Assembly: GCF_003573695.1 (NCBI RefSeq)
Contig: NC_039360.1
Span: forward strand, 118,630,336 to 118,694,335
From: Papaver somniferum
Taxonomy: Eukaryota; Streptophyta; Magnoliopsida; Ranunculales; Papaveraceae
DNA length: 64,000 bases
Reading direction: 5' to 3'
The first letter of the stretch is position 1. Each line of letters begins with the position of its first letter. Of this stretch, positions 37,127 through 48,905 are shown piece after piece. Both the position numbers and the translations under genes were made by a program. The notes under the pieces were generated by a model. The model was not told the DNA's origin. It made no database searches and saw only the letters and a program-made list of their open reading frames with translations.

Positions 37127-38773
37127 AACTATTTTTTGGGGACCATGGTTTTTTTTTGGGACCATGGTTTTATTTTGGGTAAAGACATTAGAAGTAAATC
37201 TAGGTCACCCCTTATCTAGATATTTATATTAATACCTAAATTACTCTCCAATTAGTGAGATTAAATTAAAAGATGGGTTTATTATTAGTTGAGTAGAATT
37301 ATTGAGAGAGTAGAGTTAGAGAAGATGAAGGAGAAAAACATGGAAAATAGATTTTTTTTCCAATTCACTAAGTTTGAGTATTCAAATGATGAAAACTCAT
37401 CTGATTCTTCATCTCCATCCTCTCCTAGAATATTTGTTAATCTTCAAAATGATCCGGATTTGAAATGGATTTTGAATAGTTCGGTTACTTTATATGAAGA
37501 ACAAGTAACTGAACTCATCTGAAGCTGTAGCTCGGTTACTTTATATGAAGAACAAGTAACCGAACTCATCTGAAGTTGTAGTTCGGTTGCCCCGTGAGAT
37601 GAACAATTTTTTATATAACCGAACTCATCTGAAAGTGTAGTTAGGTTACTTGTTCAAAATACGCAGGTTACCGAACTCTATAATAATAGAATTTCTAGGA
37701 GTTACAGCGTTATGTTCGGTTGGTTCTCAACTAACCGAACTTTGGTGTACAAAGTTCGGTTGGTTCGCAAACTGCATGCACTTTTGATCCAACCGAACTT
37801 TACGTAATATAAGAGTATATAAGTTTACAAAGTTCGGTTCTTTCGCAAACTTGAACCTAACAGCTAACCAACCGAACTTTGAGTTCGGTTTCTGCGATAA
37901 AATTGTGAAGTTACCGAACTTAACAAACAAAAAAAATGTGAAGTTCCAGCGTCTATTGGCTAAGTTCGGTTACTTTGTAGTTTTAAAATTTTTTGCGAAA
38001 AAACCGAACTCTATTGGCTAAGTTCGGTTATTTTGGAACTCAAGATAGTGGCCACAATAACACAGTTCGATTAGACTGGATTTGTTTTTTTTTTTAGGTT
38101 CTAAGGGTGGAGTTCGGTTACTTTGTAGTTTTAAATTTTTTTGCGAAACAATCGAACAGAGAGTTCTTCATTTTCAAGAAGTTCGGTTAGTAAACTAGGG
38201 TTTTTTGGAAAATCGGCCTAACCGAACATGGCTCTGTAACTCCTACTAAAACCCTATTTTGATGATTTCTATTCGATTGAAGCAATCAAAATAAAATTAA
38301 ATTGAAGGGTTTGTTGGAAAATACCTCCGGAGTAGTCCCATGGCAGAATCAGGTTGCGGCTGGCGTCTTTTATACTCGATAAAATTATCATGTAACAAAA
38401 CTTAATTGTGATTGCATTGATGTTGTTACATTTCTTAAATAGGCGGTGGTGGTGGTGGTGGTAATCGATGGTTGGTGGTGGTGATAATCGATGGTTGGTG
38501 GTGGTGGTAATCGGCGGTGGTGGGCGGTGGTGGTGGTAATAGGTGGTTGGTGGTGGTGATAATCGGAGGTGGTGGTGGTGATAATCGACGGTGGTGGTGG
38601 GAGGAGGTGGTGGTTATATATATATAGGTGGTTATTAGGTTGGTTTTAAATTAAATTAGGTTAAGGGTAGGTTAATCATTTCAACGTTTTAGAACACCCC
38701 TTATCACTATAGAGAAGGTGGCCTAATAAAATCATGGTCCCTTCAAAAAAATCATGGTCCCTAGAGAATCATT
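37127..38773. mobile_element. MULE-like nonautonomous unit with AACCGAACT words
   Basis: The ends are inverse: GGGGACCATGGTTTT near 37138 and AAAATCATGGTCCC near 38746-38761, each with an adjoining CACCCCTTATC motif. A short acidic/Ser-rich ORF (about 37289-37522, containing SSDSSSPSSPRIF) sits near the left end. 37510-38230 is packed with AGTTCGGTT and its complement. 38440-38620 is GGTGGT-rich. Target duplication was not resolved. Confidence 0.5.
38440..38620. repeat. GGTGGT / GATAATCG repeat tract
   Basis: Imperfect array of GGTGGTGGTGATAATCGATG-type units inside the MULE-like unit. Confidence 0.85.
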
Positions 38774-40476
38774 CCTTATCACTCGACTTTACAAGAGTCG
38801 AGTCAGTGAGATAAGAAAAATTATACCCAAAAAGTGATTTGTGTTCATATTTATCCAATCATGCCCGGTTGTAAACCTGAGCGTTCCCTGTTGTTTTTAT
38901 GATAACAGGTAAAAGAAGTGGGTAATTATGATCCACATCAGGATAGGATGAAACTGTAATAATTAGGCTTTAAGCTGAGACTGAGTGCTTGATTAACTAA
39001 GCCTGATTATGATTAGTGCTTGAAGCTTTCATTGAAAGTCATCTGAGGAAAGTGTTTAACAATGCTTTTAGGAGTTAGGTTTGGTGGGTTTTAGCAAGAA
39101 GCATAGGGAAACCTGAATGGTTGACGATTAGCGTTTCCCAAGTTTAGTAAATTTCACAAAGACTCGTGTTGTATACACACATGAGAACTAGCCTCCTCAT
39201 ACACCAAGCACTCAGTTTCAAGTTCGGGTTCCCCTTCATACACCCAAGGAATTCTGATTAGGTGTTGAGTGTATTTGCTTCAGTTTCAAGTTGGAGTTCC
39301 CCTTCATACACCCAAGGAATTCTGCTTAGGTGTTTAGGCTTTTGAGTGTCTTTGCTTCGCTTCCCTGCTTCCGTCTCCTTTTTGTCATACTTTTTGGTCG
39401 CTACCTTGTGTTGTTGCTGCACGCCCCTTGCATGCCTTCTTCCTCTTCTAAGACGAACTCTCTGCCGATCAAAGAGAAAGGAAACCCTTGTGATTAAAAT
39501 TTCATTCTTTTCTGCGATCGTGCTTTTGAGAAAGAAATTGGTGAAGAGAGAAATTTTAATTCAAGTCTCGGTCTCTTTTTCTTTCCTTTGCAGGTCGCTG
39601 TAAATGCTAATTAGTGTGTTCCCCCTTGCATAAATCTATAGTATTGTATTTTAGTGGGTGAAAAGAAAAGCAGTTATTCCCCTTAATAAAATGAAATGTA
39701 AAAACAATTATTAAGAAACATAAAAAGTCATGGAGGATCTTCCATTAGGATGGCTATTTTCTTTGTCTGTGGCTTCATGGCAATGCCAAGAAAAAGAGGA
39801 TACCCATCATCTATGTATCTTGTCCTGGAATTATATACAAATTAATTAATCAATTATTTGTAAAACTAATCGAATTATATCATCTGATTCAAATTCATGT
39901 AACCCAACTCTTCTTTTCATTTTTTATATATATATATATATATTAGATTTTGTCTTTCTTTCGCTGCCCCATATGATACGGTGGTTTGCACGGAATATCA
40001 ACTGTTGGATTTTTATACATGCCAGCTTGGTTTGTGCTGATTGGTCGACTACTTTTGTCACAGGGTGCTTTATCTGCAGGTCAATGACGATGCCAATGCG
40101 TGGTTATTATAATCAGAAAATAGTCCCCCAGTTTGAAAAAAAAAATCACCGGACTCATCAGGGATGTTTGTGACATTTGTGGATAGTTATAGAATGAGAG
40201 TAAGCGCGTATGTTAGATAGTTTGAACTGATTTTCCTGTTTTGTCATCTGTTACTGAATTGCCAATTACGGCTCAAGTTGCAGGTAGGGAACTCTGAAAG
40301 CGTTGGAAAATACAAATACAAATGAAGTTTTGTTGGATAAGAAAAAAGGAGCTCAAATCCGAGGTAATTGCAAGACGAGCGCTACTACTCTGTAGAGGAG
40401 TAACCAATTTCAAGAACTGTAATACACAGAATTGATATTCCGCTTTTCATCTGCCATCATCATTAACACAAGCAAA
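38774..40476. other. Intergenic DNA upstream of the WAKL gene
   Basis: It contains a 68-bp direct duplication (about 39212-39270 and 39279-39335; shared GTTCCCCTTCATACACCCAA) and an AT microsatellite at 39928-39943. The WAKL promoter should lie in its right-hand part; no element could be fixed. Confidence 0.45.
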
Positions 40477-43400
40477 ATGATCAAACAGAATTTTTTTCTT
40501 CTGTTAACGCTTTCAGCTACAGCTTTTCTCATTACTCATACTCGATCCTCTGTAGCCGTTTGTGATCAACACTGTCCTGGGTCCTCTCTAAACTTTCGTC
40601 TTTCATTTCCGTACGGGTTCTCTGAAGATTGTCCCATCCGTTTAAACTGCTCAAAAGGAGAAGTCTTTGTTGGAGAAGAATTTCGTGTTCAAAATGTGAC
40701 ATAGATGGTTTATTAATCAACATACCACCTAAATGCAATCGCTCAATCGAAACCTTGAAACCTCTGTACAGTTCGAATTACGCTTTAACTTCGCGAAACG
40801 GATTACTCTTACAAAATTGTACTACTAAACCACAAGATTGTGTGATACCGGAAAGTTTATTAAGACTACAATTTCGCTCTAAAGATTGTGAACATCCTTT
40901 CTGTTATTCTGCTAAGGTTGGAGAAGAACGTGTGAAAAATGGAGATGGTGCAAGTTTCCTGAGTTTCCACAACATTAGTAGTACCGGTTGTAAGTTTCTG
41001 TACTCTTCAGTTGCTGTTGTTGTGAACTCGAGTTCAATGGTTTCTTTGGAATTTCGAACACTTCATTTAAGTTACTGGCTAAATGGAGGTTGCAACTGTT
41101 CTTCAAATGCTAATTGTACCCGGATTATCTCTCCGGTAAGTCAAACAGCAGGTTACCGGTGCCAATGTGTCGAAGGTTTCGAAGGCGATGGTTATGCTCC
41201 GGGTCGTGGTTGCGTGAAAGGTATGATCCGATCCTCGGAATTATTTATCATATTTCAAAAAGAAGAATTATTTACTGTACCAGGTAATAGATGACAGTAC
41301 ATGCTTGTTACACAAATAAGCAAATTTTGTCCAGCTCTGTTCGTAATATCTTGATAGGAAAAAATGAAATCTTTATGCCGCATTCTAAGGGTAAGTTGCC
41401 CTTGACTGTAAGAGCAAATATTTTCCCTGGCCATATCAACTGTAAAAGATACCTTCGTCTTTGTCTTCGCATTGGCAAAGGAGTCTTTAGTGTGAATACT
41501 TGTTCAATCAAACAGACTTTTTTAACGTCTTCTGTGATCAATGATTATTCAGGACAATATATATCTATCAAATATTAATATCGATAGAATTTGGTCAAAG
41601 AAGCTAACGTTTCTTTCAAAGTTTGGGAAGTTTTTTTTTAATTTAATTTGTTGTGTGTACGATCTTCTTGCTAATTTTCTGACCATTAAGATAGGTCAGT
41701 AGGTCACCACAACTTTATAATGTTGTCTTATAATTTGACTGTCTGATTGAAGCAACCAAATTATGCATGAAGCATTTTTAGTATACCATCATGCGCCGAT
41801 AAACCTGACTGACTAACCAACAAAGCCGTGCGGAGATACCTACTGGCCTTGAGGATTATCAATCCTGAGCTTGGGGAGCAAATCCTATTGTCAAACTGCT
41901 CTACCAGTCTCTCAGGGTTTAGGTGGCTAAACATATATGACCGGACTGAAAACATTGCTCATATTTTAGTAGTACTAATTTTATGAAATTCTAATAAACC
42001 CAAATAAGAACATGATGTTCTAAAGGCATTTAAGTTGTTTTTCAGCTATTTAGAATTGTTGAGCTATATGCTGGCTATTATTTCAGCAAGGAAACGTTGT
42101 GTCTGCAGGTGTTCTATGAGCTCACAAATTTGTTAGTTTTCATGATTACGTGTGAACTACTATAAGATGAGGTCTTAATTGTTTTCTGTTCTTTAATACT
42201 GTTCAACAGCTTCCAAATGCAATCCTGATAAAAACTGGTCTCGACAATGTAGCGGAGCAACTAAACTTGCTGTTCTGATTACAGGTAATAAAGCTCTTCT
42301 TTAAAAGCATGAGAAATTTGTTTTGGAGTTAGTCAATGCTATTAGCAGTGGCATCATTAGTAGCTGTCCTAGGTCTAAATCATAATACCATAAGAAACAA
42401 GTTCCAAAAATACATATATCTTCTTCTTATTGTGTTTTGAAATGTGTTCAGGTGTTATCGCGGGAGCTTCTTTAATGGCGGGCATTGCTTTTTTCTGCTA
42501 TATGTTTAGACGACGATCTACTTCTTTGAAAATTCGGAAGAGCACCAAACAGTTACTGTCCGAAGCTGAAGGCAGTTGTAGTGTCACATTCTATAGATTT
42601 AAAGAAATGAAACGTGCAACCTATGGATTCTCCGAGAAACACAGGCTAGGAACTGGGGCTTATGGGACAGTTTATGCAGGAAAGCTTCGTAGCGATGACT
42701 GGGTTGCCATTAAAAGAATTAGATACCGAGATGCAGACAGTATAGAGCAAGTTACAAATGAGGTCAAACTTCTCTCATCTGTAACCCACCCGAACTTAGT
42801 ACGTTTGTTAGGCTTTTGTTTAGAGAGGGATGAACAGATCCTTGTCTATGAATTCATGCCCAACGGAACCTTATCTCAGCATTTACAAAGGGAGAGGGGC
42901 ACTGGCCTTTCGTGGGTAGTTCGTCTCACTATTGCAACTGAAACAGCTCAAGCCATTGCCCATCTGCATTCAGCACTGGACCCACCGATATATCACAGAG
43001 ACATCAAATCAAGCAACATACTCTTAGATTTCAATCTCAATTCAAAAGTTGCCGATTTTGGTCTTTCTAGACTTGGTATGACTGAGATGTCCCACATTTC
43101 GACAGTCCCACAAGGGACTCCAGGGTATCTTGATCCTCAGTATCATCAGAACTTTCATCTTTCGGATAGAAGCGATGTTTACAGCTTCGGGGTAGTTTTA
43201 GTTGAGATACTAAGTGGATTGAAAGTGGTGGATTTCACTCGACAACCCAACAAGGTGAATCTGGCGAATTTTGCAATGGAAAAAATCAGGACGGGTTGCT
43301 TGGATGAAATAATTGATCCATTCCTTGAGCAACACAAGAATGCTTGGACATCTTCGTCTATGCATAAAGTTGGCGAGCTAGCATTTAGATGCCTTGCATT

Positions 43401-43773
43401 TCATAGTGAAACTAGGCCATCAATGATGGAAGTTGCAGCTGAACTAGAGAACATTTTGGTAAGTGGTGGTTTTCCTATGAAGACGAAAGAATTGGAGCTA
43501 GAGCAAGAGGAGAAGAATATTTTCATTGGATCTCCTGTGGTTTCATGTTGCTCTTCACTTTCTAATATTGGAGATGAAAAGTCACAAAATTTATCAGATA
43601 ACAAGGTTGTACTAGTTGATGATGAACCAAAAGGGGCTGCTCAAAAAATGCGCAGTTATGGAATTTCAGGAGAGGAAATAAAAGCTTGTTCATCAATTTC
43701 TCTGGAGGCTTTATGGTTGAGTGAAGAAACTTCTTCACCTTCATCTAATAGTTTGTTGTCTAATGTAGTTTAA
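40477..43773 (+). pseudogene. WAKL14: WAKL14-type wall-associated receptor-like kinase, one-base deletion in exon 1
   Basis: Plasma-membrane Ser/Thr kinase with a cell-wall-facing domain. Exons are 40477-41220, 42210-42284 and 42452-43773. A signal peptide (MIKQNFFLLLTLSATAF) precedes a GUB_WAK-type cysteine domain (CDQHCPG, FPYGFSEDCP), an EGF-like end (CQCVEGFEGDGYAPGRGC), a membrane segment (AGASLMAGIAFFCYMF) and a full kinase: GTGAYGTVYAG, VAIK, HRDIKSSN, DFGLSR, GTPGYLDPQY. After VQNVT a TAG at 40702 ends the frame, while the correct continuation (DGLLINIPPKCNRS) runs one base away. The exons total 2141 nt; one added base gives 2142, or 713 residues, near the known length. This is a natural null allele or an assembly error; everything else looks intact. 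Confidence 0.85.
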
Positions 43774-44391
43774 TGGGTATACACAAAAATTGATAAGGTA
43801 CGTCTTCATTCACTACTCTCTAACTCTGCCTCACACAGATATCTAGCTCAGCAGTCAGCGGGCATTCGTTTGTTTTTTGCAGACTCATCTGAGTTTTGCT
43901 TGGCTGCAGCTAAACCATTCGGCTCATCAACCTATGTAGAGTTGACGAATAATCGGTTCTGTGACCCTGGGGTCCTCAACAACAGTAACTAATCCAATTA
44001 GAACATGTGTTGAATAGGTGGTAATAAATTTAATCATTGTAGCCATCGTGCCACCGCAGTGGTGGTTGTTGGTGGAATATTTATTTCACTGTCATAAAGT
44101 TATCAATTGCAAAAAAGAAACAGGCTTTTTCCAATTTCTTTTTGTTGGGGTCAGAAATGGCAAAGTCATTGTTCTATTTCATCTTCATACAGCTTGTAGT
44201 TCTGTAGTCTTTAAAACAGAATAATGTTGTAAGCTAAAATGTGTAAATGATTAAAGTAATTATTAGAAATTTCCTAATTATACACTCCATATAAAATACA
44301 TAAGAATCGTAGAAATCCTCTCGTTTAACAAGGAATCCTTCAAAATCCGTAAAAAGAAAAAGAAGAAAACACAAATCCGTCGGAAAACGGT
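43774..44391. other. Convergent 3' intergenic region between WAKL14 and AOS
   Basis: 618 bp holding both 3' UTRs. Nothing else is recognised; AATAAA-like signals are weak on both strands. Confidence 0.5.
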
Positions 44392-45993
44392 TTAGAAACT
44401 TGCTGGCTTAACAGATTTTATCGTAACGGAAACACCTAAAGCCGATTTAGCAGACTCACTCTCAAACGTATCGTAACGGAGAAACAACTCCACAAGTAAA
44501 AGTCTAGAAGCCAAGACCACAAAATCCTTACCGGCACACTGTTTATTCGCCAAAGCTGGATCATCACTTTCACGTCCGTTAGACCATAAAACGTGTTTCA
44601 ACAATTTTTCGCCTTCTTCACCCATAAAACGTTCCGGTACAAACTCATCGCCTTTGTCGAAAATTCTCGAATCTCTTGTAGCAAATGGCTGATAACCAAA
44701 CAATAGTTCACCTTCTTTAACCTCAAATGCCGAATCATGACTTTCGACAACGAAATCACGTCTAGCTCTTCCGTATTGTGCCGGCACCGGTGGTTCTAAT
44801 CGTAAGGCTTCGTACACGACGCTTTTCATTAACGGCATTTTTTCCATAACACCCATTGTAATTTTACCTCCGTTGGATTTGACGGCGGATCGGATTTCTT
44901 CAGCTAGCTTCTTATGTAACTGAGGACCAGATCTACCAATCCATTTAACCATATTTGGAAAGAATAATTTCATACCACCAAATGAATTAAAGCACGTAGT
45001 GAAAACTAAATTATGACAAGCTTCATCTCTACTGATACCCATTTTTTCACCTTCATCTAATACCCAACTTGATGCTTCATAGAAGAAATCATAAAGTTTT
45101 TGATAATCCTTTTTCACCAAACATGGTGGCAAGCGGAAAGTATGAATCAAAGCATCTTCAAGAAGCCATGGCAAACCCAATGTTAGAAGTGGCCCGAGCT
45201 GAAATAAGATCCATTTCGACACTAATTTCGGTCCATGTCGACCCAGTTTTGTGTCCACCGGATTAGCTCCGTATAGCGCTCGACTCAGGAAGTTAAAACA
45301 AGCTTGATCAGATGGACCACCGAAATCAGCTTTGCCTTTAGCCGCCAACTCGGTCTCGACCGTCTTGAACAACTCAGTAAAGCTATTTTTGAATTCAGGT
45401 ATGACTTGATCGCGACGAGAGCTTAGAAGAAAGAAAATGAGCTTTTTGAGTTTAGCATGACTCGGTTCTGATGGATCCATATATGATAAAACTCGGTAAC
45501 CGCCGGTTAGTTCAGTAGATGGCATGTATGTACCGGTGAAGACATCTTTTTTCTCGATTTTGTCCATATCGAAAAGAACTGGAAATGATTTCCCATCAAG
45601 AAGAACTATCACTTTAGGGTCGGAAGCAATGAAATGAGCTGGTGGCATATTAGTTCTAAATACAGTTGATTTGTATTTTTGAACTTTTGATGCGAAATAA
45701 AGATCCCTACCTTGAAAATAAAAATAATCAAGTCGATCTTTTGTTGGACTAATGAATGGGATTCCATGATCTCCTGGGATTTTTCGGATCGGCAGTTTAG
45801 ATAAACTTTCATTTTTGGCAGGTCGTGACGATGATGACCCTTTTTGAGACAACGAATTAGTTGTATTAACGCGACGAAATACTACTGATGATGGCGACGC
45901 CGGCAATGGTGTTGATTTGGAACTAGTATTAAGGTTTGACAGGAAACTAAGATTGTTGTTGGAGAAAGAATAAGCCAAGGATGAAGAACCCAT
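44392..45993 (-). CDS. AOS: Allene oxide synthase (CYP74A), intronless
   Basis: Plastid cytochrome P450 that converts 13-hydroperoxy-linolenic acid to the allene oxide, the committed step to jasmonic acid; it needs neither oxygen nor reductase. One uninterrupted ORF of 533 residues. The Ser/Asn-rich N-terminus (about 60 residues) fits a plastid transit peptide. The catalytic part starts at LPIRKIPGDHG. Markers are FRTNMPPAHFIASDP, the CYP74 I-helix FNSFGGMKLFFP (no usual oxygen-binding Thr), YEALRLEPPVP (ExxR region), FVPERFMG and the haem-ligand region NKQCAGKDFV. GGMK at the I-helix favours AOS over hydroperoxide lyase. Intronless structure is typical of AOS genes. No lesions seen. Confidence 0.95.
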   Translation of the reverse strand: MGSSSLAYSFSNNNLSFLSNLNTSSKSTPLPASPSSVVFRRVNTTNSLSQKGSSSSRPAKNESLSKLPIRKIPGDHGIPFISPTKDRLDYFYFQGRDLYFASKVQKYKSTVFRTNMPPAHFIASDPKVIVLLDGKSFPVLFDMDKIEKKDVFTGTYMPSTELTGGYRVLSYMDPSEPSHAKLKKLIFFLLSSRRDQVIPEFKNSFTELFKTVETELAAKGKADFGGPSDQACFNFLSRALYGANPVDTKLGRHGPKLVSKWILFQLGPLLTLGLPWLLEDALIHTFRLPPCLVKKDYQKLYDFFYEASSWVLDEGEKMGISRDEACHNLVFTTCFNSFGGMKLFFPNMVKWIGRSGPQLHKKLAEEIRSAVKSNGGKITMGVMEKMPLMKSVVYEALRLEPPVPAQYGRARRDFVVESHDSAFEVKEGELLFGYQPFATRDSRIFDKGDEFVPERFMGEEGEKLLKHVLWSNGRESDDPALANKQCAGKDFVVLASRLLLVELFLRYDTFESESAKSALGVSVTIKSVKPASF

Positions 45994-46770
45994 GTCTTTT
46001 TATCCTCCAGGGTTTACAACTTTGATTTTTAGTTGCAAATGAAGGGAAGAGAAAAGTAAACAATGTTTTATTGCGAAGAGAAGTGAATAATATATTTTTA
46101 CTTCCTGTATATGTATATATATATATAGGAAGCAAGCAGCCTGTTGAATATTACTCGGAGTATTTGTGTGAGAGACCGGGATTGGGAGAGATAGAGAGGT
46201 ATGGTCCTGCACTTCTGCTTAAAGAGGAAGGTTCAGTATATTTTAAATACACATCAAATAAGACCAAGACGGTGTGGACGGAAAACTATATGTATTGAAG
46301 TTGAACTGCAACCTGTTGAATATTATCTGTGTGAAACACGGGGAGAGCTAGGGGTATGGTTATGGTTAAAGAGGACGGTTCCCTATATTTTAAATACCCA
46401 TTGTGCACGGGACGGTGGACGCCTGGACGGAAACTTTATGTATCAAAGTGATGATCGAAATATCCAAATGACAATGATGATAATGTTGTCATTGACACTA
46501 AACGGGCCCCTATCCTCACCTGCATCATTAAAAGATATTCGCAACTCGTTGTACACGAGGTTATAGAATGTTAGTCTAGCAAACAACTATTGTCGGGGAG
46601 GTAATGGCAAATGCATCATCAAAATGCTTCGAATGCACTAAAATTATGTTATCTCTATTTTGGGAAAAATAATATTTTAAAATGATATTTTCGTTTTTTC
46701 ATGTATATCTAAAAATATGTTAAACTAAAAAATAAAATAAAATATCACCTTTTCTAATATCAAGGTAGTA
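45994..46770 (-). promoter_or_regulatory. AOS upstream region with TATA stretch and a tandem duplication
   Basis: A run of TA (46113-46128) lies about 120-135 bp before the AOS ATG and could serve as the TATA box. Further up, about 160 bp (46137-46298) is repeated imperfectly at 46308-46448. Both copies carry CCTGTTGAATATTA, TAAAGAGGA and TATATTTTAAATAC. Response elements cannot be assigned from this alone. Confidence 0.5.
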
Positions 46771-47453
46771 CAATAAAATTTCGTTAAATTAATTCGCGAT
46801 AACTTAATAACTTCGCTAAAATAATATTTTTTGCCAGTCACAACTTGGCCCAGTGTACTAAATTAATAACTCCTCTAAATTTATAAGTTTCCAGTAGGGC
46901 CCAACTAATATATAAATGGGTTTTGTTATCTTGCGCACCCATGCACAAGATAAGAGCCAATCATTAGCATGAGAAATTGAAAAAAATTATAAAATATAAG
47001 AGAGAGAATGATTCTTTGCATAGGAAAATGCATTTGTAGAGAGAGAATTTCAAAAATTCATGAATATTTGTATTCCCAAATGCAAAGAAGCATTCTCTCT
47101 CTTATATAATTTTTTTTTCAATTGTATGTTTCTTATTAGAATAGGAATTCAAAGTTGTATGTTTCTTGTTCACAATTATATAACTATCAGACTTTATCTC
47201 TAATTTTTTGTAGTCCCTTGATTTTGTTATGTTCTTCTTCTTATTGTATGAATTTTTAACATATAAAATGCAATATATAACTAAAAAATAAAAATTTCTA
47301 GATATTTGTTATTATACGAAAATGATATCCACATTTATTTTTGAAATTGAAATTTAGTATGTTTCGATATATTAATTTATCCATAAATTAATGCTTCGCT
47401 AAACTGATAGAATTCAGCAGTCCCAAAAATATTAATTTATCGAAGTTTTACTG
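46771..47453. mobile_element. Mariner-type MITE (683 bp) with nested fold-back insert
   Basis: The ends CAATAAAATTTCGTTAAATT and ATTAATTTATCGAAGTTTTA + CTG are inverse, flanked by TA at 46769-46770 and 47454-47455. Inside, 46968-47118 is a fold-back: AAATATAAGAGAGAGAATGA pairs with the TTCTCTCTCTTATATAA arm. Confidence 0.75.
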
Positions 47454-47479
47454 TATATTATTTTTTATTTTTATTTTTT

Positions 47480-47645
47480 GTGTGATGGATTGGAAGAGTG
47501 GTCTTGGGCTATATCCTTAACTCCTTATAAGGAGTTATTTCTGGTAATTACAGGGTTCGAACCCTTACCTCCGCAGGGGAGGGGGCATACCAACCATCAG
47601 ACCACTTGATGGTTGGCAAGGAAGTATATTACAGTGTTAGGTCAT
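47480..47645 (+). repeat. tRNA-derived SINE candidate with perfect hairpin
   Basis: A tRNA-like B box, GGGTTCGAACCC (47551-47562), lies about 60 bp after an A-box-like TGGAAGAGTGG. Downstream is CCAACCATCA, seven bases, then TGATGGTTGG, a perfect 10-bp stem near 47591-47617. The upstream fold is too poor for a tRNA gene. No poly(A) tail was found. Confidence 0.45.
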
Positions 47646-48556
47646 TTCTAATGGGACTCACCAACCCTAGATTTAAAGGGTATGCATAATATTGTAAAAC
47701 TTGCAACGTTATTGTTGATGGGGAAAAACAATTTGCTGTTTTTTTTAGGAAAGTGAAGAGACGACGGTTCAGGCGAGACTCCTCAACCGAGCAAACTGCT
47801 TAACCTCACACAGATGCACTGCACGGTAGTGCTTTGAGTTCGAGAGATCAATCTGTAGGACTCCGGCCTAAACCAAGTCAATGGTCGTTCTAGAGTCAAT
47901 TCGGTCACAAAGAGGGAGATGGGTTGATCTGTAGGAGGGAAGCTGAGAATTTTGGGATCAATGGTGATCAAGGATTGTGGATGTGCTTAAGGTTTATGCA
48001 AATATGTGTAAATAAGTTTGATCGACAAGACTTGTGTGTAGACGATTGTTGTTTTCAGTCATCGATTTTGGACTTATTTATATTGTCAGAATAGTAGACA
48101 CATAGATCCTGTAAGTGTGACAGTTTGTTGAGTGAAAGAGTGGGAAATTGGAAGATCGTGGTGAAACCAATTCCAGGTCGTGTGGAGACTTGGTTAACCC
48201 TCCACCCACTACTTTGCTAACTCCTTCAACCGCTTGCACGACTTATTCACATTTCTCATCGTGGATGAACACACGTGATGTAAGCCGCCAGACCAAACCC
48301 TAATTAATATCCCCCATGGGACGTGATTGATGTCTCACGAACGTGGAGTCTGCAAAGCAGACGTGTATTTGATTAGTCAGTCGTTGACTTGATTAGACAG
48401 TGGGTCTAGGTTTTGTTGAATTGAGCATGAACGAATGCTCAGTGATTCATGGATTAAACAATGTTGATATTGCTCAGCTGAGCAAATATTGTAATTTTGA
48501 CGAATTGTTGAATATTGAGTAATATTCAGCGGAATATTGATAGTTAGATCGGTATT

Positions 48557-48905
48557 CAAGCAACTGAGCAAGTATTGCTCAATTCGACGAATTACTGAAT
48601 ATTGATAGTTGGATCAATATTCGAGCAACTGAGCAAGTATTGCTCAATTCATCGAGTTACTGAATATCGATAGTTGGATCAATATTCGAGCAACTGAGCA
48701 AGTATTGCTCAATTCGACGAATTACTGAATATCGATAGTTGGATCAATGTTCGAGCAACTGAGTAAGTATTGCTCAATTCGACGAATTACTGAATATTGA
48801 TAGTTGGATCAATGTTCGAGCAATTGCTCAATTCGACTAATTACTGAATATTGATAGTTGGATCAATATTCGAGCAACTGAGCAAGTATTGCTCAATTCG
48901 ATGAA
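48557..48905. repeat. 65-bp tandem array in the solo LTR
   Basis: Over five units, each containing GAGCAACTGAGCAAGTATTG and GATAGTTGGATCAAT. Some units differ by single bases and one is shortened (about 48810-48850). GAGCAA/TTGCTC words inside each unit are inverse to each other. Confidence 0.9.

Noticed and set aside
44392..45993. Hydroperoxide lyase instead of allene oxide synthase
   Set aside because: I-helix GGMK pattern, plastid-type N-terminus and overall length favour AOS.
47540..47570. tRNA gene
   Set aside because: B box is present but no acceptor stem or anticodon arm could be formed; better explained as SINE-like.
48557..48905. Regular repeats resembling a CRISPR array
   Set aside because: Repeat units are directly adjacent without unique spacers, inside a plant solo LTR.
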